38,381 bases of DNA, from NCBI GenBank assembly GCA_017434185.1, contig JAFRFV010000226.1, positions 1-38,381 of the forward strand. The letters are read 5' to 3'. The translations under genes and the position numbers were made by a program. Each line of letters begins with the position of its first letter. The first letter of the stretch is position 1. This stretch comes from Coriobacteriales bacterium (GTDB lineage Bacteria; Actinomycetota; Coriobacteriia; Coriobacteriales; RUG844). Below, piece after piece: positions 15,387 through 23,303 of the stretch. The notes below the pieces were generated by a model. That model was not told the origin of the DNA and ran no database searches. It worked only from the letters and a program-made list of their open reading frames with translations.

Positions 15387-17117
15387 GTGTCCATCAACAA
15401 AGTCATCAAGATGAGTGAACTCTACGCCCCCACCTTGAAGGAGGTTCCCGTCGAGGCGGAGCTGGCCAGCCATATCCTGCTGCTGCGCGCCGGCATGATC
15501 CGCAAGACCGCCGCCGGCGTCTACACCTTCCTGCCGCTGGGCTGGCGCTCGCTGCACAAGATCGAGGACATCGTGCGCGAGGAGATGGATGCCATCGGCT
15601 CCCAGGAGATCATGATGCCCGCTTTGCAGCCTGCCGAGCTCTGGCATGAGTCCGGCCGCTGGAACGACTACGGCCCCGAGCTCATGCGTCTGGTGGACCG
15701 CCACGACCGCGGCTTCTGCCTTGGCCCCACCCACGAGGAGCTCATCACCAGCCTCGTGCGCAACGAGCTGCGCAGCTACAAGCAGTTGCCTGTGAGCCTG
15801 TACCAGATCCAGGTCAAGTTTCGCGACGAGATCCGCCCGCGCTTCGGTCTGCTGCGCGGCCGTGAGTTCATCATGAAGGACGCCTACAGCTTCCACACCA
15901 GCCAGGAGTCCCTGCAGGAGCACTACGACCAGATGAGCCACGCCTATGGGCGCATCTGCGAGCGTCTGGGTCTGGAGTATCGCCCCGTCGATGCCGACAG
16001 CGGCCAGATCGGCGGCAAGGTGAGCACCGAGTACATGGCGCTGGCGGACGCCGGCGAGGCCGAGCTCGTGTACTGCGATTGCGGCTTCGCGGCCGACGTG
16101 GAGGCCGCGAGCGTGGCCGTCGACGTGATCGAGAGCGATGCAACCGAGCTCACGGAGGTGCACACCCCTGGCATCGGCACCATCGCGGCGCTGGCGGAGT
16201 TCCTGGGCGTGCCCGAGAACGCCACCGTCAAGGCGCTCTCCGTGAAGGACGCGGACGGCAAGCCCGTCGTCTTCTTCATCCCCGGTGACCACGAGCTCAA
16301 CGACATCAAGGCCTCCCGCGTGCTGCCCGGCTTCGACCTGCTCAGTGACGACGAGATGCTCGACTGGGGCCTCGTGAAGGGCTTCATGGGTCCTGTCGGT
16401 CTGCCCAAGGGCGTGCGCGTGATCGCCGACGAGTCGCTCAAGGCCTCCAAGTACTGGACCGTGGGCGCCAACAAGAAGGACTTCCACTTCAAGGGCGCGC
16501 AGTGCGGCCGCGACTTCACGGTGGATGCCTGGGCGGACCTGATCGCCGCCAAGCCGGGCGACCGCTGCAAGGAATGCGGCGCCGTGCTGCAGGGTGCGCG
16601 CGGTATCGAGGTGAGCCAGGTCTTCCAGCTGGGTACCAAGTACTCAACCGCCATGGGCGCCACCTACATGGATGAGGATGGTAGGGAGAAGCCCTTCATC
16701 ATGGGTTGCTATGGCGTGGGCGTGAGCCGTTCGCTCGCCGCCGTGGTCGAGCAGCACAACGACGAGTACGGCATCATCTGGCCCATCTCCTGCGCTCCCG
16801 CCGAGGTCGCGATCGTGCCGCTCACGGTGGGGGATGAGATCGTCGCTCCCGCGGCCGCCAAGCTGGCAGATGCGCTCTGCGCCGCCGGCGTGGAGGTCGT
16901 GCTGGATGACCGTAACGAACGCGCGGGCGTCAAGTTCAACGATGCCGATCTCTACGGTTGGCCGTTCCAGGTGGTGCTGGGCAAGAAGGGTATCAACAAC
17001 GGTCAAGTCGAGCTCAAGATTCGCGCCACGGGCGAGCGCAAGATGCTGGCCATCGATGAGGCTGCAGCGCTTATCACCAGCATGGTCGAGGAAGAGCGCG
17101 CCCGCTTCGTGCACTAG
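15387..17117 (+). CDS. proS: Prolyl-tRNA synthetase
   Basis: ProRS (576 aa) is the bacterial-type class II synthetase that charges tRNA-Pro. Class II motif 2 is FRDEIRPRFGLLRGREFIMK (about residues 142-161). The editing (INS) domain lies between about residues 220 and 400, with LGVPENATVKALSVKDADGK. Motif 3 is GCYGVGVSRSLAAVVEQH (about residue 441), and the anticodon-binding domain with DDRNERAGVKFNDADLYGWP ends the protein. The start is GTG 15387 with AAGGAG 8 nt upstream. It is separated from ispG by the toxin locus and followed by a second toxin cassette, so this essential gene sits inside a recombination hot spot. Confidence 0.96.
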   Translation: MSINKVIKMSELYAPTLKEVPVEAELASHILLLRAGMIRKTAAGVYTFLPLGWRSLHKIEDIVREEMDAIGSQEIMMPALQPAELWHESGRWNDYGPELMRLVDRHDRGFCLGPTHEELITSLVRNELRSYKQLPVSLYQIQVKFRDEIRPRFGLLRGREFIMKDAYSFHTSQESLQEHYDQMSHAYGRICERLGLEYRPVDADSGQIGGKVSTEYMALADAGEAELVYCDCGFAADVEAASVAVDVIESDATELTEVHTPGIGTIAALAEFLGVPENATVKALSVKDADGKPVVFFIPGDHELNDIKASRVLPGFDLLSDDEMLDWGLVKGFMGPVGLPKGVRVIADESLKASKYWTVGANKKDFHFKGAQCGRDFTVDAWADLIAAKPGDRCKECGAVLQGARGIEVSQVFQLGTKYSTAMGATYMDEDGREKPFIMGCYGVGVSRSLAAVVEQHNDEYGIIWPISCAPAEVAIVPLTVGDEIVAPAAAKLADALCAAGVEVVLDDRNERAGVKFNDADLYGWPFQVVLGKKGINNGQVELKIRATGERKMLAIDEAAALITSMVEEERARFVH

Positions 17118-17277
17118 GAAGCGCCGGCCAGCGAGATGGACGAGAACGCAGTCGAGCTCATCGAGCCCTTCGCCACCTACGATCCAGGCCAAGGTGGCTT
17201 AGAATGGTGAAGGAAGGACTATCAATGGGAGTGAATCGGATAATGGGGGCTGACCAAATCCAGAGAGGGTCAGGAAC

Positions 17278-17487
17278 TTGACTCCCAAGCGATTCAATAA
17301 GATTGCCGACCAATCTGCTTGGAAGAGCGCGCCAGCAAAAAATGGGAAAGGTTATCGAGCATTTACTGATGGAGATGAGGCTATTCGATACAACATGAAC
17401 GGGACGAGATTCGACGCTGAGCATTTCTATGGAGATCCTTATTGGGTTGTGTCTTCTGCTGCAGGGGAGGTGAAGATTCTGTTTTGA
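17278..17487 (+). CDS. Orphan polymorphic-toxin C-terminal fragment
   Basis: A 69-residue frame begins at TTG 17278 (GAGAGGG lies 8 nt upstream) and ends TGA 17485-17487. Three more in-frame codons of similar character lie upstream before a stop at 17251, so the fragment has lost whatever it was attached to. The sequence (RFNKIADQSAW, then GKGYRAFTDGDEAIRYNM and GDPYWVVSSAAGEVKILF) looks like the nuclease-type tip of a CdiA/RHS toxin: a short domain rich in Gly, Arg, Tyr and Trp with a terminal beta-strand. No signal peptide or RHS core precedes it. The stop overlaps the start of a likely immunity gene. It is most likely a displaced or silent cassette; assignment by pattern only. Confidence 0.5.
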   Translation: MTPKRFNKIADQSAWKSAPAKNGKGYRAFTDGDEAIRYNMNGTRFDAEHFYGDPYWVVSSAAGEVKILF

Positions 17488-18317
17488 TCGACTGTGCTGA
17501 CGGTGCGCTGTTCCTAAAACACATCATTGCTGATGCGAGATATCTGGCTGAAGATGCAGATACTCAGTACGAAGAGATGGAGTGGTTCGCGCGCTGGAAT
17601 CTTCCGCACGAAATCGCTGAATCTTGGCTTGGAGCGAGGGAGTTGGTGATTCATTCGGAGGAGCTGGCTGAAGTCGTCTCAGCCGAATCTATTAGATTGT
17701 TGCAGGGGATAAGCGAGAATTTCGAGCGCGTGTATGAGGATTCTGACTGCGAGACAATTATGTCTTTGGGGGGCATGCGTGATCATCCTTTCTGGGCTGA
17801 ACAGAGGATGTTGGCGAAACGCTTTCTCGATTCGATTCCGGATATCGATTCTTTCGATGAATTGGGGAACGATGAGGGCTCGGACCAGCAGCGGCGGCAA
17901 AACGATTCGGGTGATGGGCATGGAATACACTCCGTCGTCTTGCATCAGATTCATCCGAGGGGTCACATGTTTTGCCTTCGCAGAGGGAGATTGAAGAGCT
18001 TTGAAAGGTGCGGGAAGGGTATGACTGAGTCGTATGTGCTGGCCCTGAACGCAGCGCGCGAAGAGGCTGGTAAGGAGCTTCTTGCGGCGCGAAACAGGGG
18101 CTCCGAATGGACTGCGGATGCTCTGGAGAGTGTCGTGATTCCTGAAATAGACGGACTGCTTTCCTATGCGGACAAAAAGCAGTTCTATTTCAGATACGGA
18201 AGGAGACACCGAACCATCGATTCGATGCGTTTGTTGCTCGAATCCTCCGAGGTGCTCGGAAACACACCTCTTGGCAAACGGATATCGGAACTCCAAGAAA
18301 TCATAGACAGGCTGTGA
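17484..18317 (+). CDS. Putative immunity protein of the orphan toxin cassette, possibly frame-disrupted
   Basis: The open frame extends upstream to 17442, but TTG 17484 (277 aa) is preferred: it overlaps the toxin-tip stop by four bases (TTGA) and GGGGAGG lies upstream. Residues 1-130 are acidic and helical (LAEDADTQYEEMEWFARWNL). The C-terminal 100 residues are again well formed (SEWTADALESVVIPEIDGLL, then KKQFYFRYGRRHRTIDSMRL). The block between about 17880 and 17993 reads as unlikely Gln/His/Arg-rich protein in this frame, while the +1 frame gives a more protein-like sequence there (KTIRVMGMEYTPSSCIRF). Two compensating indels, or two overlapping immunity genes, would explain this. It is A+T-rich compared with proS. 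The cognate role is inferred from position. Confidence 0.5.
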   Translation: MIDCADGALFLKHIIADARYLAEDADTQYEEMEWFARWNLPHEIAESWLGARELVIHSEELAEVVSAESIRLLQGISENFERVYEDSDCETIMSLGGMRDHPFWAEQRMLAKRFLDSIPDIDSFDELGNDEGSDQQRRQNDSGDGHGIHSVVLHQIHPRGHMFCLRRGRLKSFERCGKGMTESYVLALNAAREEAGKELLAARNRGSEWTADALESVVIPEIDGLLSYADKKQFYFRYGRRHRTIDSMRLLLESSEVLGNTPLGKRISELQEIIDRL

Positions 18318-18369
18318 CTAGCATGTCCGCCGTTCGCGGTTTCGCCCACGAAGTGCGGGAAACTGGCAC

Positions 18370-18397
18370 TTGACCTCTTCGCGCGGGGCGATATACT
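18370..18397 (+). promoter_or_regulatory. Strong promoter of tRNA-Ala
   Basis: TTGACC (18370-18375) and TATACT (18392-18397) are separated by 16 bp, 30 bp before the mature tRNA. Both hexamers are near consensus. Confidence 0.8.
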
Positions 18398-18426
18398 GAC
18401 TCTTGCGCCTGTCGAGGGTGTGTTCC

Positions 18427-18502
18427 GGGGCTTTAGCTCAGCTGGGAGAGCGCATGGCTGGCAGCCATGAGGTCAGGGGTTCGATCCCCCTAAGCTCCAC
18501 CA
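18427..18502 (+). tRNA. tRNA-Ala (anticodon GGC)
   Basis: The 76-nt gene folds as a full cloverleaf: acceptor GGGGCTT with AAGCTCC, D stem GCTC/GAGC, anticodon stem CATGG/CCATG around the loop CTGGCAG (anticodon GGC), and T loop TTCGATC. The G3-U70 wobble pair, the identity element for alanyl-tRNA synthetase, is present. CCA is encoded. It has its own promoter upstream and a terminator 8 nt downstream. Confidence 0.97.
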
Positions 18503-18510
18503 ATAATTCC

Positions 18511-18543
18511 CAAGCCGTCTATCCAGACGGCTTGTTCGTTATT
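18511..18543 (+). terminator. Terminator of tRNA-Ala
   Basis: A 10-bp stem (CAAGCCGTCT 18511-18520 with AGACGGCTTG 18525-18534) closes an ATCC loop and is followed by TTCGTTATT. Confidence 0.85.
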
Positions 18544-18548
18544 AGGGG

Positions 18549-18572
18549 ACATCTGCATGTATCTTCAGATGT
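18549..18572 (+). promoter_or_regulatory. Inverted repeat upstream of the metal exporter gene
   Basis: ACATCTG (18549-18555) and CAGATGT (18566-18572) form a perfect 7-bp inverted repeat with a 10-bp spacer, 33 bp before the exporter start. It could be an operator for a dimeric (metal-sensing) regulator or an mRNA hairpin. No clear promoter was found in the short gap after the tRNA terminator. Confidence 0.35.
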
Positions 18573-18604
18573 TCATCGCAAAGTGAGGGGAGGGGGATAA
18601 GCAC

Positions 18605-19528
18605 ATGTTCATGGACATCCTTGTGGATGCGCTGCTCGATTCCCTCAAGTGCGTCCCCTTCCTGCTGCTGGTCTACCTGGCTATCGAGTTCGTCGAGTAC
18701 AAGTGGGGCAACCGCATGGGCCGCGCTATCGCGAAGGCGGGCGCCGCCGGCCCCGCGATCGGTGCTCTGGCCGGTAGCGTGCCCCAGTGCGGCATCAGCG
18801 TCATGGGTGCCGCGCTCTACAGCCAGCGCATGATCACCATCGGCACCATGCTGGCGGTGCTCCTCTCCACGAGCGACGAGGCCATCCCCGTCATCCTGTC
18901 CCATCCGGAGAGCATCGGCGTTCTGTTGCCTGTGCTCGCCGTGAAGATCGTGATCGCGCTCGTGTTCGGCTACGCGATCGACCTGGCCTTCCGTAAACGC
19001 AACCAGCAGGTGCTCGCGCATCTGGACGCCATCGAGCACGAACAGGATGACCACGATCACGACCACGAGCATGTGCTCGAGGAGCCCGGCTGCTGCGGTC
19101 ACGTGGCCGGCGCGGAGCACGAACAGGATGGCTTCGACCTCAAACACTTCCTGCTGCATCCCCTTGAGCACACCGCCAAGGTCTTCCTGTTCATCTTCCT
19201 GGTGAGTCTGGCGCTGGGCGCCTGCATGGAACTCCTGGGCACGGAGCGCATCGCCGCGGCGCTGTCGCGCTTCGAACTGTTGCAGCCCCTGGTCGCCGCG
19301 CTTATCGGCCTCATCCCCAACTGCGCGGCCAGCGTCGCCATCACCGAGCTCTACCTGCAGGGCGTGATCACCTTTGGAGCGCTCATCTCCGGTCTCTGCG
19401 CGAGTGGCGGCTTGGGCATCCTGGTTCTGTTCAAGGAGGCACAGGATAAGCGCGAGGCGTTCATGATCATCGGGATCCTGCTGGCATGCAGCATCATCGC
19501 GGGCCTCGTGGCGGGCTTGGCAGCCTAA
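18605..19528 (+). CDS. Putative heavy-metal (arsenic/manganese-type) exporter, ArsP_2 family
   Basis: This is a 307-aa polytopic membrane protein with two related halves of about four to five membrane helices each. Each half carries a short conserved turn: GSVPQCGISVMGAALYSQRM in the first and GLIPNCAASVAITELYLQG in the second. The paired Pro-x-Cys and Pro-Asn-Cys motifs suggest metal transit. Between the halves (about residues 143-175) is a soluble His/Asp/Cys-rich loop (HDHDHEH, then CCGH) that should bind metal ions. The architecture matches the putative 10-TM heavy-metal exporter family, annotated elsewhere as arsenic efflux or manganese transporter. The real substrate cannot be told from sequence. 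GGAGGGGG precedes the ATG. It is followed by guaB after about 90 nt. Confidence 0.75.
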   Translation: MFMDILVDALLDSLKCVPFLLLVYLAIEFVEYKWGNRMGRAIAKAGAAGPAIGALAGSVPQCGISVMGAALYSQRMITIGTMLAVLLSTSDEAIPVILSHPESIGVLLPVLAVKIVIALVFGYAIDLAFRKRNQQVLAHLDAIEHEQDDHDHDHEHVLEEPGCCGHVAGAEHEQDGFDLKHFLLHPLEHTAKVFLFIFLVSLALGACMELLGTERIAAALSRFELLQPLVAALIGLIPNCAASVAITELYLQGVITFGALISGLCASGGLGILVLFKEAQDKREAFMIIGILLACSIIAGLVAGLAA

Positions 19529-19562
19529 CGCCGTATTCATCGCGAAATAGACCTTCCAATAC

Positions 19563-19570
19563 GGTACAAT
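19563..19570 (+). promoter_or_regulatory. Possible -10 element of guaB
   Basis: GGTACAAT contains the near-consensus hexamer TACAAT (19565-19570), 45 bp before the guaB start. No recognisable -35 lies at the right distance. An identical GGTACAAT occurs upstream of def. Confidence 0.3.
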
Positions 19571-19615
19571 ACTCTGAATATCCGGAACGACCCGTGATGT
19601 AAAGGAGCATTGAGC

Positions 19616-21136
19616 ATGGCATTCTACTACGATGAGCCCTCCCGCACCTTCAACGAGTACCTGCTGGTTCCCGGTCATACGCCCGCCAGCTGCATCCCCA
19701 CTGCGGTGGATCTGAGGACACCGCTGGTCAGGTACCGCAAGGGCCAGGAAGAATGCCCGCTCTGCCTGAACATCCCCATGGTGAGCGCCATCATGGCCGC
19801 CGTGAGTGATGACAAGATGGCCGTGGCCCTGGCGACCGAAGGCGGCCTCTCCTTCATCTACGGCAACCAGAGCATCGAGAGCGAAGCCGCCATGGTCGCG
19901 CGCGTGAAGAACTACAAGGCCGGTTTCGTCGAGAGCGATTCCAACCTGACCATGGACATGACCCTGGCGGATGTGGTCGAGCTCAAGGAGCAGTTCGGCC
20001 ACTCCACCATGCCCGTGACCGACGACGGCAGCGCCCATGGCAAGCTGCTGGGCATCGTCACCAGCCGTGACTACCGCCTGTCCCGCATGCCGCTCGATCT
20101 GAAAGTGGGCGAGTTCATGACCCCGCGTGAGCGCATGGTCGTGGCCAAGAACGGCATCAGCCTGAAGGACGCCAACGACCTGATCTGGGACCACAAGCTC
20201 AACGCGCTGCCCATCGTGGACGAGGACGACCACCTGGTCTACATGGTCTTCCGCAAGGACTACGATTCGCACAAGTCCAACCCGCTCGAGATGCTGGATG
20301 CCCAGAAGCGCTATCTGGTGGGTGCCGGTATCAACTCCCGTGACTACGCCGAGCGCGTTCCCGCCTTGGTGGAAGCCGGCGTGGATGTGCTGTGCATCGA
20401 CAGCTCCGAAGGCTTCAGCGACTGGCAGAAGTTCACCATCGACTGGGTGCGCGAGCACTACGGCGACAGCGTCAAGATCGGCGCCGGTAACGTGGCGGAT
20501 GGCGACGGCTTCCGCTTCCTGGCGGATGCAGGTGCCGACTTCGTGAAGATAGGCATCGGCGGCGGCTCCATCTGCATCACCCGCGAGACCAAGGGTATCG
20601 GCCGTGGTCAGGCCACTGCCGTGATCGAGGTCGCCAAGGCACGCGACGAGTACTTCAAGGAGACCGGCATCTACGTGCCCATCTGCAGCGACGGAGGCAT
20701 CGTCTACGACCACCACATCTCACTGGCGCTGGCCATGGGCGCCGACTTCGTCATGCTGGGCCGCTACTTCGCCCGCTTCGACGAGAGTCCCTCGAACAAG
20801 GTGCTCGTGAACGGCACCTACATGAAGGAGTACTGGGGCGAGGGTTCCGCGCGCGCCCGCAACTGGGGCCGCTACGACCTGGGTGGCAAGAAGAAGACGC
20901 TCTCGTTCGAGGAAGGCGTCGACTCCTACGTGCCCTATGCCGGCCACCTGAAGGACAACATCGCGGTGACCCTGCTCAAGATCAAGTCCACCATGTGCAA
21001 CTGCGGCGCGCTCACCATCCCGGAGTTCCAGGAGAAGGCCAAGCTCACCGTCATCAGTTCCACGTCCATCGTCGAAGGCGGTGCGCACGACGTCGTCCTG
21101 AAGGACAAGGCCACCTTCGCCAGTCGCGTCCAATAA
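19616..21136 (+). CDS. guaB: IMP dehydrogenase, divergent subclass with CBS domains
   Basis: The enzyme (506 aa) oxidises IMP to XMP with NAD+, the committed step of GMP synthesis. The TIM barrel is interrupted by a CBS pair (about residues 95-215, including [16 protein letters not shown]). The catalytic cysteine is Cys320 in [20 protein letters not shown], which differs from the common bacterial GIGPGSICTTR loop. [20 protein letters not shown] and the phosphate-binding [13 protein letters not shown] follow. The flap region [13 protein letters not shown] is also conserved. ATG 19616 is chosen because AAAGGAG lies 8 nt upstream; a TTG two codons earlier is in frame. It is not GMP reductase, because CBS domains are present. 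Confidence 0.9.
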   Translation: MAFYYDEPSRTFNEYLLVPGHTPASCIPTAVDLRTPLVRYRKGQEECPLCLNIPMVSAIMAAVSDDKMAVALATEGGLSFIYGNQSIESEAAMVARVKNYKAGFVESDSNLTMDMTLADVVELKEQFGHSTMPVTDDGSAHGKLLGIVTSRDYRLSRMPLDLKVGEFMTPRERMVVAKNGISLKDANDLIWDHKLNALPIVDEDDHLVYMVFRKDYDSHKSNPLEMLDAQKRYLVGAGINSRDYAERVPALVEAGVDVLCIDSSEGFSDWQKFTIDWVREHYGDSVKIGAGNVADGDGFRFLADAGADFVKIGIGGGSICITRETKGIGRGQATAVIEVAKARDEYFKETGIYVPICSDGGIVYDHHISLALAMGADFVMLGRYFARFDESPSNKVLVNGTYMKEYWGEGSARARNWGRYDLGGKKKTLSFEEGVDSYVPYAGHLKDNIAVTLLKIKSTMCNCGALTIPEFQEKAKLTVISSTSIVEGGAHDVVLKDKATFASRVQ

Positions 21137-21147
21137 CAGCATCCATG

Positions 21148-21178
21148 CGGGCGGCTCGGCTGGGCCGCCCGTTCGCTT
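21148..21178 (+). terminator. Probable terminator after guaB
   Basis: An 8-bp GC stem (CGGGCGGC 21148-21155 with GCCGCCCG 21164-21171) closes an 8-nt loop and is followed by TTCGCTT. The T-run is weak, so termination may be partial and glnA could be read through. Confidence 0.55.
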
Positions 21179-21204
21179 ATCCCCCAGAAGGGAAGGGAAG
21201 CACG

Positions 21205-23289
21205 ATGACCGACATCCCCAAGATCTACGGCTCCATGGTCTTCAACGAGCACACCATGCGGGAGCGTCTGCCATCCGGCACGTACAAGAGCCTGCTCAAG
21301 ACCCTGCATGATGGCGAGCCCCTGAACGAGGAGGTCGCCAACGTGGTCGCCCGCGCCATGAAGGAATGGGCGATCGAGAAGGGCGCCACGCACTACACCC
21401 ATTGGTTCCAGCCCCTCAGCGGTGTGACGAGCGAGAAGCACGACAGCTTCCTCGATCCCTGCGAGGACGGTACCGCCATCACCAGCTTCAGTGGCAAGGA
21501 GCTCATCCAGGGTGAGCCCGACGCCTCCAGCTTCCCCAACGGCGGCCTGCGCGCCACCTTCGAGGCTCGCGGCTACACGGCTTGGGATCCCACCAGCTAC
21601 GCCTTCATCAAGGACGAGGTGCTCTGCATCCCCACCGCCTTCTGCAGCTACAATGGCGACGCGTTGGACAAGAAGACGCCCCTGCTGCGCTCCATGGCCG
21701 CCATCGAGGAGCAGGCCAAGCGCGTGCTCACGCTCTTTGGCGACGTCGAACAGCGTGTGCTCTCGACCATGGGCGCCGAGCAGGAGTTCTTCCTCATCTC
21801 GGAACGCGACTACTCCGCCCGCGAGGACCTGGTGCTCTGCGGTCGCACGCTCTTCGGTGCTGCTCCCTGCAAGGGCCAGGAACTCGAGGAGCACGACTTC
21901 GGCGCCATCCGTCCCGCGGTGAACACCTTCATGAAGGAGCTCGACGACGAGTTGTGGGCACTGGGTATCCCCGCGCGCACCAAGCACAACGAAGTCGCAC
22001 CTGCTCAGCACGAGCTGGCTCCCATCTACACCACCACCAACCGCGCGGTGGACGAGAACCTGCTCACCATGGAGAAGATGCGCCTGTTGGCCTCGCACCA
22101 CGGTCTGGCCTGCCTGCTGCACGAGAAGCCCTTCGAGGGCATCAATGGCTCGGGCAAGCACAACAACTGGTCGCTGGCCGCCGGGAGCAAGAACCTGCTC
22201 GACCCCGGCGACAACCCCATGGACAACCTGCGCTTCCTGGTCTTCCTCACCTGCATCATCGAGGCCGTGGACGAGTACCAGGAGCTGCTGCGCATGAGTG
22301 TGGCAAGCGCCGGCAACGACCGTCGTCTGGGTGCCCACGAGGCTCCGCCCGCCATCGTGAGCATCTTCCTGGGCGACGAGTTGGGTGCCCTGGTGGATGC
22401 CCTGGTGGCCGATCGCGAGTTCGAGAGTGCGCAGAAGGGTGCCATGGACCTGGGCGTTGCGGTGCTCCCCAACTTCCCCAAGGACAACACCGACCGCAAT
22501 CGCACGAGCCCCTTCGCCTTCACGGGCAACAAGTTCGAATTCCGCATGCCGGGTTCGAACGTGAACCTGTCCGATTGCAACATGATCCTCAACACCGCCG
22601 TGGCCAAGAGCCTCAAGTCCTTCGCCGATGCCCTGGAGGGCAAGGAGGGGGAGGAGTTCGAGGCCGCCGCCATCGACTACATCAAGAAGTCGCTGCGCGC
22701 GCACCAGCGCATCATCTTCAACGGCAACGGCTACTCGCAGGAATGGCAGGAGGAAGCCGCCCGCCGTGGTCTGGCAAACAACGTCGACACCGCCGAAGCC
22801 CTGCCCGCACTGGTGGCTCCCAAGGCGATCGCCCTGTTCGAGGAGTTCGGCATCCTGCACGAGGCCGAGGTGCGCAGCCGCTATGACATCAAGTTGGAGA
22901 AGTACTGCAAGCTGCTCAACATCGAGGCCCGCGTGATGGAGCGCATGGTGCATCGCACCTACCTGCCCGCCATCACCCGCTTCGCCTCCGACATGGCCGG
23001 CCATGCGTATCGCATGGCTGAACTCGCCGCTGATACCAGCTTCCAACGTGAGGTGGTCGATCGTCTGGCCGATGGCATCCGTCGCGCGAACGTCGCCTTG
23101 AAGGACCTGGAAGACAAGCACCGCCATGCAGAGAGCATGCCTGCGAGTCAGGAGAAGGCTGACTGGTATGCCAAGCAGGTCTGCCCCGCGATGGACGAGC
23201 TGCGCCTTGCCATCGATGCCCTCGAGGCCGACACCAGCCGCGATTACTGGCCGGTGCCCAGTTACAACAACATCCTGTTCTACGCATGA
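21205..23289 (+). CDS. glnN: Glutamine synthetase type III
   Basis: GSIII (694 aa) condenses glutamate and ammonia to glutamine using ATP. It forms large dodecamers unrelated in length to GSI. The N-terminus (GSMVFNEHTMRERLPSGTYK) is the GSIII signature. The central catalytic region has MGAEQEFFLI, the ammonia/glutamate segment RTKHNEVAPAQHELAP, and HEKPFEGINGSGKHNNWSLA. The C-terminal extension (EYQELLRMSVASAGNDRRLG onward) is helical, as usual in the class. I chose ATG 21205, preceded by GAAGGGAAGGGAAG; the frame is open 70 codons upstream into guaB but has no support. The stop TGA is 14 nt before the next start, so a DUF362 gene is probably co-transcribed. Confidence 0.95.
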   Translation: MTDIPKIYGSMVFNEHTMRERLPSGTYKSLLKTLHDGEPLNEEVANVVARAMKEWAIEKGATHYTHWFQPLSGVTSEKHDSFLDPCEDGTAITSFSGKELIQGEPDASSFPNGGLRATFEARGYTAWDPTSYAFIKDEVLCIPTAFCSYNGDALDKKTPLLRSMAAIEEQAKRVLTLFGDVEQRVLSTMGAEQEFFLISERDYSAREDLVLCGRTLFGAAPCKGQELEEHDFGAIRPAVNTFMKELDDELWALGIPARTKHNEVAPAQHELAPIYTTTNRAVDENLLTMEKMRLLASHHGLACLLHEKPFEGINGSGKHNNWSLAAGSKNLLDPGDNPMDNLRFLVFLTCIIEAVDEYQELLRMSVASAGNDRRLGAHEAPPAIVSIFLGDELGALVDALVADREFESAQKGAMDLGVAVLPNFPKDNTDRNRTSPFAFTGNKFEFRMPGSNVNLSDCNMILNTAVAKSLKSFADALEGKEGEEFEAAAIDYIKKSLRAHQRIIFNGNGYSQEWQEEAARRGLANNVDTAEALPALVAPKAIALFEEFGILHEAEVRSRYDIKLEKYCKLLNIEARVMERMVHRTYLPAITRFASDMAGHAYRMAELAADTSFQREVVDRLADGIRRANVALKDLEDKHRHAESMPASQEKADWYAKQVCPAMDELRLAIDALEADTSRDYWPVPSYNNILFYA

Positions 23290-23303
23290 GAAGGAGGACG
23301 ACC

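Noticed and set aside
17136-17210. A 24-residue ORF between proS and the orphan toxin tip
   Set aside because: It has no clear ribosome binding site, no recognisable content and is too short to judge. It may be a remnant of earlier rearrangement.
18540-18604. A manganese (yybP-ykoY) riboswitch before the metal exporter
   Set aside because: The gap is too short and lacks the conserved loops of that family.
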